Source: Hydrangea macrophylla | Lineage: Eukaryota > Streptophyta > Magnoliopsida > Cornales > Hydrangeaceae | Direction of reading: 5' to 3' | NCBI GenBank assembly: GCA_033977485.1 | Contig: CM066982.1 | Location: forward strand, 34,698,218-34,762,217 | DNA length: 64,000 bases | Shown: positions 36,732 through 48,688 of the stretch, one piece after another | Layout of the letters: every line of letters starts with the position of its first letter | How positions within the stretch are numbered: the first letter of the stretch is position 1 | Translations under genes and position numbers: made by a program | Notes under the pieces: model-generated | What the model was told of the DNA's origin: nothing | The model's database searches: none | Seen by the model: only the letters and a program-made list of their open reading frames with translations

Positions 36732-37960
36732 ATGGCAGACGAAAGGAATGATGGGGAAGTAGCAGAATTAAGGACATTGGTAGAACAACAAGCAGAGCAG
36801 ATGAGGCGATAGGCTGAGAATATGAACCCAATGATGGTCATGATGAAGCAATAGCACACCCGCCACCAGTTGTGAATCCACTAATCAATGATCTGCCAAT
36901 TAGGGAGGAAGGTTGGTACGATGACCCAGAGATGCCCAGGGCTGAGGTTCCTAGAGTAGAAAGGAAAATGGTGGAAAGGGAAAAGACTGACAAAGAGAGG
37001 ATAATGATCGAGAAGATCAAGAAGCTAGAAAGGGTGATACGCAAGGCTCAAGGGGTCGACACTTATTTGATGGAGTTAGAAGGGCTGTATGATGGGATCT
37101 ATGAGACACGCAGTCATGTAAGGATGTGTATTAGAGCTTTCCAACCGAGTGGGCTGAGCACTGCCATGATGGCGGTCCTGTTTCAACAAACCTTAACTGG
37201 AGTTGCCTTATCCAAGTATCTCACTCTCGAACCAAGAAAAACTCGGATCTGGGAAGAGTTGATCAAAGTATTCGTGGCATAGTATGAGTATGACCGAGAC
37301 CTGAATGTTATAGTCTGAGATTTAGAGACCACTAGACAAGGAAACAAGGAGTCGTTCGCTGAGTATTTGAGCAGGTGGAGGGCAAAGGCAGCCAAGATGG
37401 TACAGAGGCCATCCGAGAAAGATCAGATTTGAATGTTAATGATGAATCCTCAGCCCGTCTACCAAGAGAAGATGAGATTCTAGTTGATCAACACCTTCGC
37501 TAAGGTTTTTGATGTAGGAAGAAGGATAGAGGATGCAATCCAAGAAGGGGTAATCAAGAAGGAAGAACAGCTGAATCGATATAGGAGGCCAAATTATGGG
37601 TCGAATGGAGGACATTCGGGAGGTCACTCAGGCCCAGCTGATGTCAATACATTAAGTGGACCAGAGAGAAAGGTTGACATAACGCCAAGAAGAGGAGTGG
37701 ACAAACAGCCGAGGAAATTTTCAGAATTGGGGGTATCGCTGTCAACCGCCCTTGATAGGCTAGTGGTGAAAGGGCATCTTTGCCCTTGGAGCCTCGACCT
37801 TTACCAAGTCCGCTTCCACCAACCTTTTGGGAAGACCTCTATTACAAATTTCACCAACAAAAGGGTCATTCTACGGATCGGTGCACGAGGTTAAGACATG
37901 AAATTCAGGATCTTATTGATAACAGGTGATATTTGAGCCACCTATCAAAACTCCCAATTT
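36732..37960 (+). pseudogene. gag: Tat gag, decayed
   Basis: Starts MADERNDGEVAELRTL. The frame is interrupted by TAG or TGA where the second copy (53714) or the family pattern suggests Gln or Arg (for example MRR-stop-AEN, VFVA-stop-YEY). A ~60-bp deletion removed the FDGTGNP segment that is present in the second copy. A coiled, Glu/Lys-rich N-terminal half precedes the capsid-like region (SHVRMCIRAF, QQTLTGVALSKYLTL, NKESFAEYLSRWR). Near 37838-37890 a zinc-knuckle-like FHQQKGHSTDRC remains, but the first Cys is Tyr. It cannot encode functional Gag. Confidence 0.85.
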
Positions 37961-38093
37961 TACTAGGAATCCTTTGCCGAATCATCATGCTGTGCCATCA
38001 CCGCAAGGCCTTTACTTCTTAGGGCTAGGAGAGATGACCTTTGATCCGTCTAGGCTAATCACTAAAGCTGGGAGACCAAGGAAGCCTTATTAG

Positions 38094-39360
38094 ATGCCGA
38101 GAGATCTGATAATCTGTACTCTTGGGAATCAATTCAGAATATGTGAAAAGGAAATGACAAAACAATTGAACTGGTGGGTTCAAGAGACTAGCAACACTGA
38201 TGTCGATCAGCTAGGAGATGACCTATGGTACGAGAGCGACGGGGAAGAAACGGGGAAAGGGAGCTTGAAAGTTGTTTTTGAAACCGACAGTCTGTGGGAA
38301 AAAGAAGAAGTCAGCCTCCTAACCCGGCCAGGGAGATATTTCAAACCTCATGAGCTGGAGGAGGATCATCCAGGTAGGGAATTGGACAAAGAGAAAAGGA
38401 AAATGAATGAAGAAGAGGAAGAAGATAGGGTTTTGAAGCAAATGAGGAAAACTCAGGCTAACATAACCATTTAGGATTTGTTGATTGCTTCTAAACGTCA
38501 CCGGCAGACAGTTCTGGATGCTTTTAACCAATCTGATGTTTCTATAAACACAGCACCAGAAGACCTCGTGGGAATGATTGGCAGAATTCCAACTCTGGCT
38601 ATTACCTTCTTATCCGATGACCTACCTCTGGGAGGGCCTGTTCATAATAAACTGTTATACGTCACTGTTGAATGCTTGGGAAACACTGTGCCTACTTGTC
38701 TTATTGACAATGGGTCTGCTCTAAACGTGTGTCCGTTCCGAACAGCTAAGCGTATGGGTTTGGATGAATCAACATTCATACCGTCTGAGCAGAAGGTGAG
38801 AGCGTATGACAACACTCACAGGACAGTCATGGGAATAATTCTCCTTCATCTCGCTATCAGGCCTATGGAAAAAGAATTCGAATTTCAGGTCATTGACATT
38901 CCTGCCTCTTTCAATTTGTTGCTAGGAAGGTCGTGGTTAGACAGTCTGGGTGCCATACCATCTATAGTTCATCAGAAAGTCAAATGTGTTTGGAAAGACA
39001 AGGTCTGTGATATTCTCGGGGACACTTGGGTTCGTCTGTCTAAAGCTTCATCAAGCGCACCGGTTCTAGAGGTGCAATTTCAGAAAGAGGAAACAAGTCT
39101 GGGAGGGTTCAAGTTTATCAACATGTTGGAGGAAGAGAAGCCGAAGGAGATCCTGCCACTATATTTTGATCAGTACACAAGTCTGTTGGTTGCCGGGATT
39201 ATGAAAAAGATGGGTTTCTTCCCAGGTATAGGATTGGGTAAGAATCATTAAGGCCTGCCAAAATTTTTGAGAATTCTCACTCAAACTCACACTCATGGTC
39301 TGGGTTATCAACCATCGAAGAAGGAACTGAGAAATGAATCCTTACCTGAAGACGCTTAAT
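38094..39360 (+). pseudogene. pol: Tat protease with C-terminal G-patch
   Basis: A Glu-rich linker (38094-38474) leads through one TAG into a 257-codon open stretch. The aspartic protease active site is LIDNGSALNVCP, with LLLGRSWLDSLGAIPS further on. At the C-terminus, MKKMGFFPGIGLGKNHQGLP looks like a G-patch, interrupted after GKNH by TAA (near 39249), and HGLGYQPS continues beyond it. Protease cleaves the Gag-Pol polyprotein; G-patch segments next to protease are known in Tat elements and betaretroviruses. The stop breaks this copy. Confidence 0.85.
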
Positions 39361-40862
39361 GGATACTTTGTTAAGGAGGGAGAGGATTTTCCCTTTTATG
39401 GCTTCCCAGAACCATGGGTGGACCAGAAAGATAATTGTTTAAAGCCAAGGTTTAAGATCTTCTTCCCCCACGAATTCTTTGAGTATTAGGATCCATATCT
39501 ACAGGTGCCTGTGAAGTCATCTACTGCTAAAGATTGGATTGGTGCGCTAGATGGCTCGATCATGAAGAATCTGTTGGGCGAGAAAAGCACAAAAAATGAG
39601 GAAACGGGTCAAGAAGGGGTCGTGGAAGACAAGGCTGAAAAAGAGCATGTTGAGGGTATGGTATAGGAAGAAGAGCCAAAAAAAGAAGAGATTGAAGAGA
39701 TTACCAAGATAGGGGATCAGGAAGAATGCTTCATTTCTGATCTGGGAGGAGAAAACAAGAAGGAAAGGGTTTTCTATCACCTACACCCAGAGTCTGTAAT
39801 AGCCCAAATAAGGCGTCTTTCAATTTTCATGTCTGTTGTAATCGCTCCAAAGAAAATCAATAAAAGTATGACTAATTCTGCCTACTCAAATGCGCTTAAT
39901 GAATGTGATGAATGTGATGATCATGAAATACCAAATGAAATGCAAAAATTAATCGAAAAAGAAAAAGAATCTGCATGTAAAATCATTGAGAACACTCTAA
40001 CGATTAATCTAGGAAATGAGGATAATCCTCAAAATGTTTTTATTTGCTCTACACTTAGCAAAGAAGAAAGTAAAGAATTAATCAATCTATTAAATGAATT
40101 CAAAGATGTTTTTGCATGGTCTTATAGCGATATGCCAGGTATCGATCCAGAAATAGTCCAACACCATATCCCCCTCTTCCCCAATTTAAAACCCGTGAAA
40201 CAAAAATTGAGGCGAATGAGGCCTAAATGGGCACTCAAAGTTAAAGAGGAAGTGAAAAGCAATTGAGAGCCGTATTCTTAATGGTCACCGAGTACCCGAA
40301 GTGGATCGCCAATATTGTGCCTGTCCCAAAAAAGGACAGTCGTGTTAGGGTTTGTGTCGACTTTTGGGATCTGAACAAAGCCATCCCTAAGGACAACTTC
40401 CCTTTACCCCACATTGATGTATTAGTGGACAACACTGTAGTTCATGAACTCTTGTCTTTCATGGATGGGTTCTCAAGATATAACCAGATTCTCATGGCAC
40501 CCGAAGATAGGAAGAAAACCACCTTCATCACACCTTGGAGTACATACTGCTATAGGGTAATGCCATTTGGGCTCAAAAATGTAGGCACAACTTACCAGCG
40601 GGCCGCCACTACACTGTTGCACTATATGATCCATAAGCAAGTAGAGGTGTATGTAGACGATATGATTATGAAATCTAAAGAGAGGAAAGGACACTTGGAG
40701 GCGTTAAAGAAATTCTTTGGTAGGTTGAGGGAATTCAGAATGAGACTAAACCCGCAAAAATGCACCTTCGGAGTTACCACTGGGAAGTTATTAGGATTCT
40801 TTATCACCCAAAGAGGAATAGAGGTGGACCTGACCAAAAGAAAGGCCATAGTCAAAATGTAG
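39361..40862 (+). pseudogene. pol: Tat linker and reverse transcriptase
   Basis: 39361-39828 is a decayed acidic linker with a TAG near 39664. From 39829, one frame covers the region before RT (EFKDVFAWSYSDMPGID, HHIPLFPNLKPVKQKLRRM). A frameshift near 40258 moves to the RT core: VRVCVDFWDLNKAIPKDNFP, FMDGFSRYNQILMAPED, YCYRVMPFGLKNVGTTYQR and catalytic VEVYVDDMI (about 40650), ending at a TAG at 40861. Tat elements often carry an intron between protease and RT; no clear splice pair was found here. Confidence 0.9.
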
Positions 40863-41483
40863 CCGCCCAAGAATGAGAAGGAGTTGAGGGGATTTCTGGG
40901 TAGAATACAGTTCATAAGTCACTTCATCTCAAAACTCACCCTAACCTGTGACCCTTTATTTAAGCTGCTTAGAAAGGGAGAGAAGTTCGAATGGGATACC
41001 TTATGCTAACAAGCCTTCAAAAAGGTTAAAACCCACTTTCAAAACCCACCTGTCTTATCACCACCCTTACCTGGAAGACCTTTATTATTGTACCTCTCTA
41101 TGTTCGAAGATTCGACGGGGTGTATGTTGGCCCAAGAAGGAGAAGAGGGGCACGTGGAAAGAGCCCTTTAATAATTGAGCAAGAGGATGACCGGGTACGA
41201 GCTGAAATACTCACCCTTAGAGAAAGCCTGTTAGGCCCTAGCCTGGTGTACCTGCCGTCTTAGGCATTATATGTTAGCCTTTCCCGTAACCCTAATCTCC
41301 CAAATGGACCCACTTAAATATCTATTTGAAAAACCTATTTTAACTAGTAGAGTCTCCCGGTGGACAATGATGCTAGCCAAATTTGATATCAAGTATGTCA
41401 CTTCCAAATCCATGAAAGGAAGAGCTATCGCCGAGTACCTGGCCAATCTTGCGATAGAATCCAAAGCAAAGGGCGAGTTCTGA
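40863..41483 (+). pseudogene. pol: Tat connection and first RNase H, decayed
   Basis: Reads across stops and shifts as a connection region (ELRGFLGRIQFISHFISKLT) and the Ty3-type RNase H (YLSMFEDSTGCMLAQE, an LEKACQALAW-like segment, then AFPVTLISQMDPLKYLFEKP, WTMMLAKFDIKYV). Several TAG/TGA/TAA codons are present. The equivalents of the catalytic acidic residues are only partly recognisable. Confidence 0.8.
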
Positions 41484-42000
41484 TTCCTAGATGGAGTAAT
41501 GGAGATAGAGTAGAACTTATGGAAAATGCACTTCGATGGGGCAGCCAATCAACTGGGCTATGGGGTTGGAATCATCCTTGTAGCACCAGACGGGGCCCCA
41601 ACCCCTTTAGCCGTCAAGCTTAAATACAACTCAACCAACAACACCGCAGAGTATGAGGCGTGCATAATTGGAATAGAGGCGGCACTGGCCCTAAAAGTTG
41701 AAAGGATCGATGTTTTTGGGGATTCTAATTTGATCATATCCCAAGTACATGGTGATTGGAGGGTAAAGCATGAGAAGTTCAGACCTTATCATGACTATCT
41801 AGAGAGCTTAAAAGCACAGTTTAAGAAATTATCATTCTACTACCTCCCCCGTGAAGAGAATCAGCTGGCTGACTCCTTAGCTACCTTAGCCTCGATAATA
41901 CAAATCCCCCTGGGAGTCACCATGATCACATTATCCATAAAAATAAGGGACCAACCTTCATTTGAAATGATCTTAGCCCTAGAAAATGAAGGGGAAGTAC
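41484..42000 (+). pseudogene. pol: Tat second (archaeal-type) RNase H
   Basis: Open within a 319-codon stretch from 41526. MHFDGAANQLGYGVGIIL carries the first Asp, NTAEYEACIIGIEAAL the Glu, VFGDSNLIISQVHGDW the second Asp, and LPREENQLADSLATLA the last Asp. A second RNase H of this kind after the normal one is diagnostic of the Tat lineage. All four acidic residues are present. Confidence 0.9.
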
Positions 42001-43247
42001 CTTGGTACATGGACATTTGGAATTTTATCAGAGAAGGTGAGTACCCAGAAGGAGCCTTAGAAAAAGATAAGAAGGCAATCCAAAGATTCTCAACCCAATT
42101 TGTGATCCATGCGGATAAGCTGTGGAAGAAGTCGTATACCGGGAATAATCTGGAATGTTTGCATGGAAGGGAGGCTAAGAGAATGATGGAGGAGATACAC
42201 GAGGGAGTTTGTGGGCCCCACATGAATAAGCATATGTTGGCAAAGAAGATAATTTGCCAAGGATATTACTGGACAACCCTAGACAGAGATTGCTGTGAAT
42301 ATGTCAGGAGGTGCCAAAAGTGCCAGATCCATGCAAACCTAATGCATACCCCGCCTTCCCAACTCTATAGCATGACCACGCCTTGGCCATTTTCTATATG
42401 GGGCATTGATATTATCGGTGAAATAGTTCCAAAAGCCTCCAATAGACATCGGTACATAATTGTGGCCATCGATTATATTCACTAAGTGGGTGGAAGCTGC
42501 GTCATATGCAACTTTGAAGGCTAAATATGTGGCGAGCTTCATAGAAAAGAACATAATTTGCAAATACAGGGTCCCAAATGAGTTCAATTCTAATCATGAC
42601 AGTCATTTCTAAGGGAAAGTCATCCCAATCTTAGAAAAGTGCAAGATCACCCGTCTTCAGTCATCCCCGTACAAGCCACAGACGAATGGGGCAGTAGAAG
42701 CGGCAAATAAGAATGTCAAAGCAATCTTGGGAAAAACTACAGACATGTAAGGATTGGCACGAGAAATTACCATTTTCATTGTGGGGATACTGGACCTCCG
42801 TAAGAACTTCCACAGGAGCTACATCGTATTCTTTGGTTTATGGGATGGAGGTTGTCCTTCCAGTTGAAGTGGAATTAACATCTTTACGGGTTTTAGCAGA
42901 GTGTGAAATAACCGAATTAAAGTGGTTCCGGGGAAGGTATGAAGAGTTAATGTTGCTTGATGAGAGGAGGTTGGCTGCAATAAACCATACTCGGGGATAC
43001 CAGAAGAGGATAGCTCGTGGTTTCAACAAAAAAGGTCTGCCCAAGGAAGCTTATTGAGGGTGACCTGGTCCTCAAAGAACTGAAAGTGCCTATATATGAC
43101 CCCAGAGAAAAATTCACACCTAACTGGGTCGAGCCATACATCATTAAGACTCTCTTCTCTGGGGGAGCTGTCTATGTTATGGATCTAGATGGGGTTGAAT
43201 TCAAACAACCAATTAACCTCGATCGCCTCAAGAAATACTTTGCTTGA
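42001..43247 (+). pseudogene. pol: Tat integrase, frameshifted
   Basis: HHCC region (EIHEGVCGPHMNKHMLAKK, CCEYVRRCQKCQIHANL), first catalytic Asp in FSIWGIDIIGEI, then a frameshift near 42480. The second Asp region reads NSNHDSHF, where SDNG.HF is expected, so the catalytic Asp seems to be Asn. The Glu region is SSPYKPQTNGAVEAANKNVK. After more stops and shifts the C-terminus is open to LDRLKKYFA, the usual Tat Pol end, at 43247. It is not functional as written. Confidence 0.9.
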
Positions 43248-44089
43248 AACCCCTTTTTTTCGAAACCTCCTACGTCGATGAACTACGCTTGACCCGATTC
43301 CCGCTCGGGAATGCGTAGGCAACTTGCTCGGTTCGGTCATAAATAAATCGTCCGAGTGGCACCTTCTGTCAAGACTTAAAACTAAACTACTACAGACCTC
43401 ATACCCACTCGGGGATAAGTAGGCGGGCCCTCGAAAGCCTTCAGTCCAAGAAAAACCCAAAGAAAATCCCTATACCAAACTAGGGGCAAACTTGCGTTTG
43501 CCCAAAATCACATCAAAACCAAAAAACCAGGGGCGAACTTAGTTTGCTGAGCCAAGGAAACCAAATAATTCCTTAAGCCCACCTCTGGATCCCCTGGCTG
43601 TCAAAATAAGTACTATAAAGAAAAAAAAAATTCATGATAGAGAATGATAAAATCTCTATGCAAGATTCGAGGCAAAGTAACGAAAAGCTAAGAAAAGATT
43701 TTAAAAGAAGGGTTGTCATAACCTAAGGATAGATCGAAAGAGTGAATACATTGATTGAAGATAATAGAACATTTTCTAAACATAAGCATTCTTTGGAAAA
43801 TCAGAAAATCACATTTGAAAGCGAAGAAAGTAGACAGGACTTGTCAGATTTATTTTGCAAAATAAAGCTATATCCTATTTTTTTTACTTTCATTTATGTA
43901 TGTCTATGGAGTGTGTCTGTCGACCAGGGCTTGGATCTGCAAAAGATACTCAGTAGTAGGACAACTGAAGCTGGAATCCTCCGAAAGGGAGTGGCCACCC
44001 TGTTATGCCAAGCCCCAGCAAAAACTTTCATGGTGGAAGGACGCATGACCAAACTCCTCATGAAATCGGCAGTAATATCGTCAGTAACA
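43248..44089 (+). other. Tat internal region after pol
   Basis: Noncoding. It begins with repeated GATTCCCGCTCGGGAATGCGTAGGC-like blocks (43288-43325, 43395-43430; a related block recurs near 49725) and CAGGGGCGAACTTAGTTTGC repeats near 43480-43550. I see no gene on plus. Confidence 0.6.
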
Positions 44090-44997
44090 TCTTAGAGAAG
44101 CCCATACTAACGAACCATTCGGCTGGGAACATAGAAAGTAGTAGCATACAAGCCAGGTAACTAGATACCGGGTCATCCCGGAAGTTGTACAGCAATAAAA
44201 GGGTAAGACCAATGTGGGCAGACCCAACAGATATCACCAGCAGAAAGCCTTCAGAGCCAAGCAAGCCAAGCATTGGCAAATTGGAATAAGCAGTGGACCT
44301 CCATGTGGTCGTAGGGAAGTGCCCCACAAAGGTGTGAGGGGTGTATAAAGAGATCAAGGCATTCTATGAGCCAAATCTGTAAAACGAAAGGTGCCCATGT
44401 AGATAACATGGCCCTGGCAGTATGAGGACGATCCAAGCCAATCAAGGTCTTGCCAAGGATCAACATGATGGCACTTTTCATCTCCCTCAAACCACAAGCG
44501 ATGGGTATAAGAATGTCAGAAGATGGTTGGAAGAGGAAGTAAGAGAGCATGGCCATTGATAAAGGATTACGCCGTATGACTTGGTACCCACTATCATAGG
44601 GATCCCTTATTGGAGAATAGACAGAGGAAAGGCGTTCAAAGTTCATTTGCCAGTCTTAGACAAAAGAGCCTGCTGTATTTCGAGATGTGTGAAGGAGAGC
44701 AGCAAGGTCCCTGACATACCCGGCTTGTACTAGAGGAACTATCAGGTCTGTAGAGGGATTAGTGTGTAGAATGGCGCTAAACTCCTCAAACAAGGGGCAG
44801 ATCTCCTAGGAGCCTAAGTGAAAGACGTGGAAAGAGGGATCCCAATACCGAATAGCAGCTTGAAGCAAACCTTCGTTTAGAATCATCCATCAAAAAGAGA
44901 AGATGTCATTTAGTCTGAAACACTCAAAGTTAAGCCTGTCAATGCCGGAGAGAGTATCCATCCATGGGAAGAGGATTTAGGAGCTAATGGGGGCCAT
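44090..44997 (-). pseudogene. antisense gene A, plant-mobile-domain-like
   Basis: Starts ATG at 44997 on minus (MAPISS). One frame holds for at least 750 nt with no indel, broken only by TAA, TGA, TAG and TAA before 44650 and TGA at 44250. Visible landmarks are LLQAAIRYWDPSFHVFHLG and EICPLFEEFSAIL, then LSMAMLSYFLFQPSS and APFVLQIWLIECLDL. The first pair matches the opening of plant mobile domain (PMD, aminotransferase-like mobile domain) proteins and resembles the gene at 63219. It lies between Pol and the 3' LTR in antisense, as described for extra ORFs in Tat elements. A TATTTATA (45055-45062) and a palindromic array (45088-45214) lie just upstream. The PMD family has nuclear silencing roles in its host members; a role here is unknown. 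The C-terminal end is uncertain. Confidence 0.7.
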
Positions 44998-45087
44998 TTA
45001 AGAAAAAGATGAATGGGGGAAAGAGTGTTTTATGGAGTTGTGAAGAAAGGAGGCTATAAATAGGAGTAGATCTGCCCAGAACACAGG

Positions 45088-45214
45088 GCGGCACTCGGTA
45101 AAGTGAAATGACACTTGAGAAAGTGCCGCGCAGCTGTCCGTAAATGTCGTACGACATTCACTGACTGCCATTTTGGCACTCACTGAGTGCCACAGAGGGC
45201 TAAATGAGTGTCGC
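45088..45214. repeat. palindromic ~21-bp array upstream of antisense gene A
   Basis: About six abutting units, including a perfect 17-bp palindrome GGCACTCACTGAGTGCC (45175-45191) and ACGACATTCACTGACTGCC (45151-45169). Unit starts near 45089, 45110, 45131, 45151 and 45174 give a spacing close to 21 bp. Confidence 0.8.
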
Positions 45215-45613
45215 ATGGAGTTTTATGTTGGACAGGGTTTGTTTGTAATGTTTTTAGCCCACCTGCAAACAAAAAACTAAATAAAACAATAAACGTGTGC
45301 ATCATGCATCATGTACAGCAAGACCATGCTATGGTCACATTCATCCAAATCATTCATTCATTCATGGAAAAGAAAAAGTATTGAAAATAAAAAGAGTTCA
45401 CTTGTCGCAGAAAATTAAAAGGACCAAGCCATGGTCACACATACGATGAGCAGTAGTAAAAAGCGAAAAAGGTAAAAACGTTCATAATAAAAGTGATATG
45501 AATACCTATCCTATCTCGACTATCCAAGAGCCATCATCAAAATAAATACAGTCATCCAAATAAACGTCTATCCTCCCCAGAGCACTCAAAAATGACAAAA
45601 ATAAAGAGTAAGG

Positions 45614-48436
45614 TCAACCCCGGCCCTAGCCTCGAGTCTGACACGTGACGTGTCTGAGGGGCTCCTCCTCTGACTCTGTCCTACTTACTCTACCCCTGCC
45701 CCCGCCTCAGCCTCCATCTCTGCCACCACTGCTACCTCCACCGCTGCCTCTACCTCATCCAGCAGCGCTACCTCTAGGAGCTCCGCTAAAATCAATGTCG
45801 AACTGCTGAAGCTCCCTCACCTGTAGGACCAAAGTTCTATTCTGTTCCTCCTGAACGGAGAAATAGATTGCATAGCCAAGTGTTATTTAAAGATCGAAAA
45901 ATGCTAAAATAAGTTTAAAAAAAAAGTCAATAAGATGTTTTACCAGAGCTCTCATATGAGCCTTGGCAGATACCCGCGCCCCGTTAGCCTGAATAAGAAA
46001 ATCAATAAAAAAAGAGGTTAGAATATCATAATGGAAATGCAAATTTTAAAACAAAGTCAAGTTTCAGAGTTTACCCTCCACTTTTGACCGTAGATCTACT
46101 CTCTCATGCTATGGGCGTACAATAAGCCCTCCTCTGCATAGTCCCGTGGGACATGGTTGTACTGAAGTGGAATGGTGGGAGCACCCGCTTGATATTTAGG
46201 GATCGTAGTCATGACCTACTCGCCATAAGAGACTGTCCGGAGGCTCTAGTACTAGGGCGATAGAGCCGGAGCCCGAGATGCAGCAGGCACGGGCTGTAAA
46301 GTAAAATGAATTCAGTAAGAGAGCATTTGTGCATGATAAGAACAAAGAAAAATTAAAATGCTAAAAGAAGCTCACCCGAGTCACTTCCATCAAAGGGAAG
46401 TTCTTCATTATCTTGTCAACACCGAAGGCCTCATACCCGTCGGGGGACTCCACGAAATCCTGAATGGAAAGTCCAGCTAAGGTAACTGTGAGTGCGGAAC
46501 CCTGGAGGGTCCATGTAGCTCTCATGGACTCGGGAGGGGGACGCAGCATGAAGAATGAAGGAGCCACCAGCAACTGCCTGGTCACCCTCTCCCCCAGATA
46601 CCACTCCTGAGCATCTGGGCCATCCAATAAAATCCTCTGTGGGTTGTACCCACTCGACTTCCGAGTCCCCGGAGAAGTAGTGGGAAGCACGTCGAGCTAG
46701 GGCTACCATCGGACATGTGGCTCTCGTAGATTCGTCAGGAAATTCTTGAACGAGATGAAGTCATAGGCCACGGTCTTTCACCTGACCCGCTCCTTCTCCC
46801 ATTTCAGTCCTTAGGGCATAATGAGGGCGTCCGCTAGTCACATATAAGGCGACATCATCTGTACATACTCATGAGACCAGATCTACAAGAAAGAATGAAG
46901 AACATAAGTCTCAAGGTACATGAATAAAGAAATTGAAAGAATTTAAGGCTTCATTTCAAAACAAAGAATTAATAAAAGAAGAGGTATACTTCCCACTCCC
47001 TCCAGAAGCCACCGATGGAGCATGGACGATCTCGGGAAATGTCCCCCATATGCTTGTACATGATGGCTAATCCTGCACCAGCCCAGTCGTACTGATATAT
47101 CTATACCAAGTCCTCTAGGGACCCTACCAGTGCCACGAAAATTTGATCCCCCTTGGTGCTCAGCAGAGAACACCCCAATATGTACATGATGAAGCCTCGG
47201 GCTATCTGCTCGTTCGTAAAGCCCTGCTGGCCCTTGAACGTATCTATAAACCACTTGGCCGTGACCAAGGGCTCCTCAGGAATAACTCCCAGTAACGGCA
47301 ACACCCGATCTCACTCCATCACCGTATAAAGATAACAGAGGCACTCCCCCCTGAAAGGGATCCCTGTGATCATACTGAAGTCGAGCGAGGTCATCATCAT
47401 CTCCCCAAACTCAAAGTGGAACGAGTTGGTGGTGTCCCACCATTGCTCCGATAGAGCGTGAATCTGTCGTAGGTCATTGGAACTCTTCGTCAAAAGATTG
47501 ACGAAGTCCCCAAAACCCGCAGTGTCAATGAAGCCCTTCATGATCTAATTTAAGGACTCGTACCATGCAAAGCCATGGGCCAGGCTACCATGCCCCTTCA
47601 GCACGCTGGGCTGGAGCTGCAAGAATCACAAGACATGGTGTCAGTAAATAAGCGAATGAAAGAAAAAGAAAATACTAAAGAAGAAGTGATAATGAAGGAT
47701 GAATGAATATTGAATAGGTAAAGAGGAAAGCGTTTAAAGTACTTGAGAAGATTTTACAAATTTAATATTCGCATTCTTGAGAAAACATATGAAGTTTTTG
47801 CATCACACCCATGAGTTTTGCATGAAGAAACTAGGGAAAAATGTGTAAAGTAGGGTTGGAGGGTTGGGAGCATTAAAATCAAACATGAATGAATAAAAGA
47901 GTGGTTGGAACATTTGGAAGAAATTTCAAGCATATCATTCATATCCATGAAGGTTTTGTCAAGAAAATTAAAAAAAATGAATAAATAATGAGGCTGGGTG
48001 AGAAGCAATGACAAGTAACAATGAACTCAAGTTGTGAATGAATAAAAAGGGCAATCGAGATGCCTGGGAAATTCCATGAGCATGACATTCTTATCCTTGT
48101 AAAGTTTAGCATGTGAAGTTTTTTTTGTCACATGCCCATTTCACGAGGTAAATAAGGAACGGAGTAAAGAATATAGAAAATGAAAAAGAATGAGCAAAGC
48201 AGTTTAAAGCATTCAGAGTCTTGAAAAGCAGAACTCATGCATCCAAAAGCACAACTTATCATTATGCATTGTAATTCATTGGAAATTTTGAAAAGAATGA
48301 AGAGATGGGGTGGTATGTATACCTCTCGTCTGAATGCCTGTGCGGATAAATGCTTGTCCGGGAGCAAGAAAGTAGGATCAGGGTGAGGAGTGGCCACATA
48401 CTTGGCCTTCTTTCGGCTACTTGAGCCACTGGCCAT
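45614..48436 (-). pseudogene. antisense gene B, six-exon PMD gene
   Basis: Minus-strand model with six exons, each a multiple of three: 48436-48323, 47616-46990, 46882-46376, 46293-46075, 45988-45944 and 45850 to 45626/45614. Every intron starts GT and ends AG after a pyrimidine-rich stretch, and all junctions are phase 0. Exon 1 is basic (MASGSSSRKKAK). Exon 2 carries the PMD signature (HALSEQWWDTTNSFHFEFGEM, MITGIPFRGE, ARGFIMYILGCSLL). Exon 3 continues it (EWYLGERVTRQLL). Exon 6 has a short coiled segment and an RG/RGG-rich tail. There is no frameshift over ~1.7 kb, but about a dozen in-frame stops occur, nearly all at positions that CAG, CAA or CGA would reach by one C-to-T change. An AG acceptor three bases before the ATG suggests a 5'-UTR intron. 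The Tat 3' LTR lies upstream of this gene. Confidence 0.8.
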
Positions 48437-48688
48437 TATCTGTGAAAGAAAAATGGATCCGTATGTTAAACCTTTGAAAGAAATCAAGAAAAAACAATAA
48501 AAATAAAGAAGATAATAAGCTTTTGATCATGAAGAACTAACATGATGGTCTTGGGTGATCAAAGCAAAAAGGAGGAAAGATTTCTCTAGAGAAAATCCGA
48601 GTGAAAGAGGGAATCAAGAGTGAATGAAATGAACTGAATTCGGGCGTATAAGCAGTCTGGTTGTTTAAGGTGGCCCTTGGTTTTTCAT

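Noticed and set aside
45088..45214. CRISPR array
   Set aside because: Units are contiguous diverged palindromes without unique spacers, in a plant nuclear context; no cas genes.
44998..45216. 72-codon minus frame starting MRHSFSPLWHS
   Set aside because: It is the translation of the palindromic array upstream of gene A.
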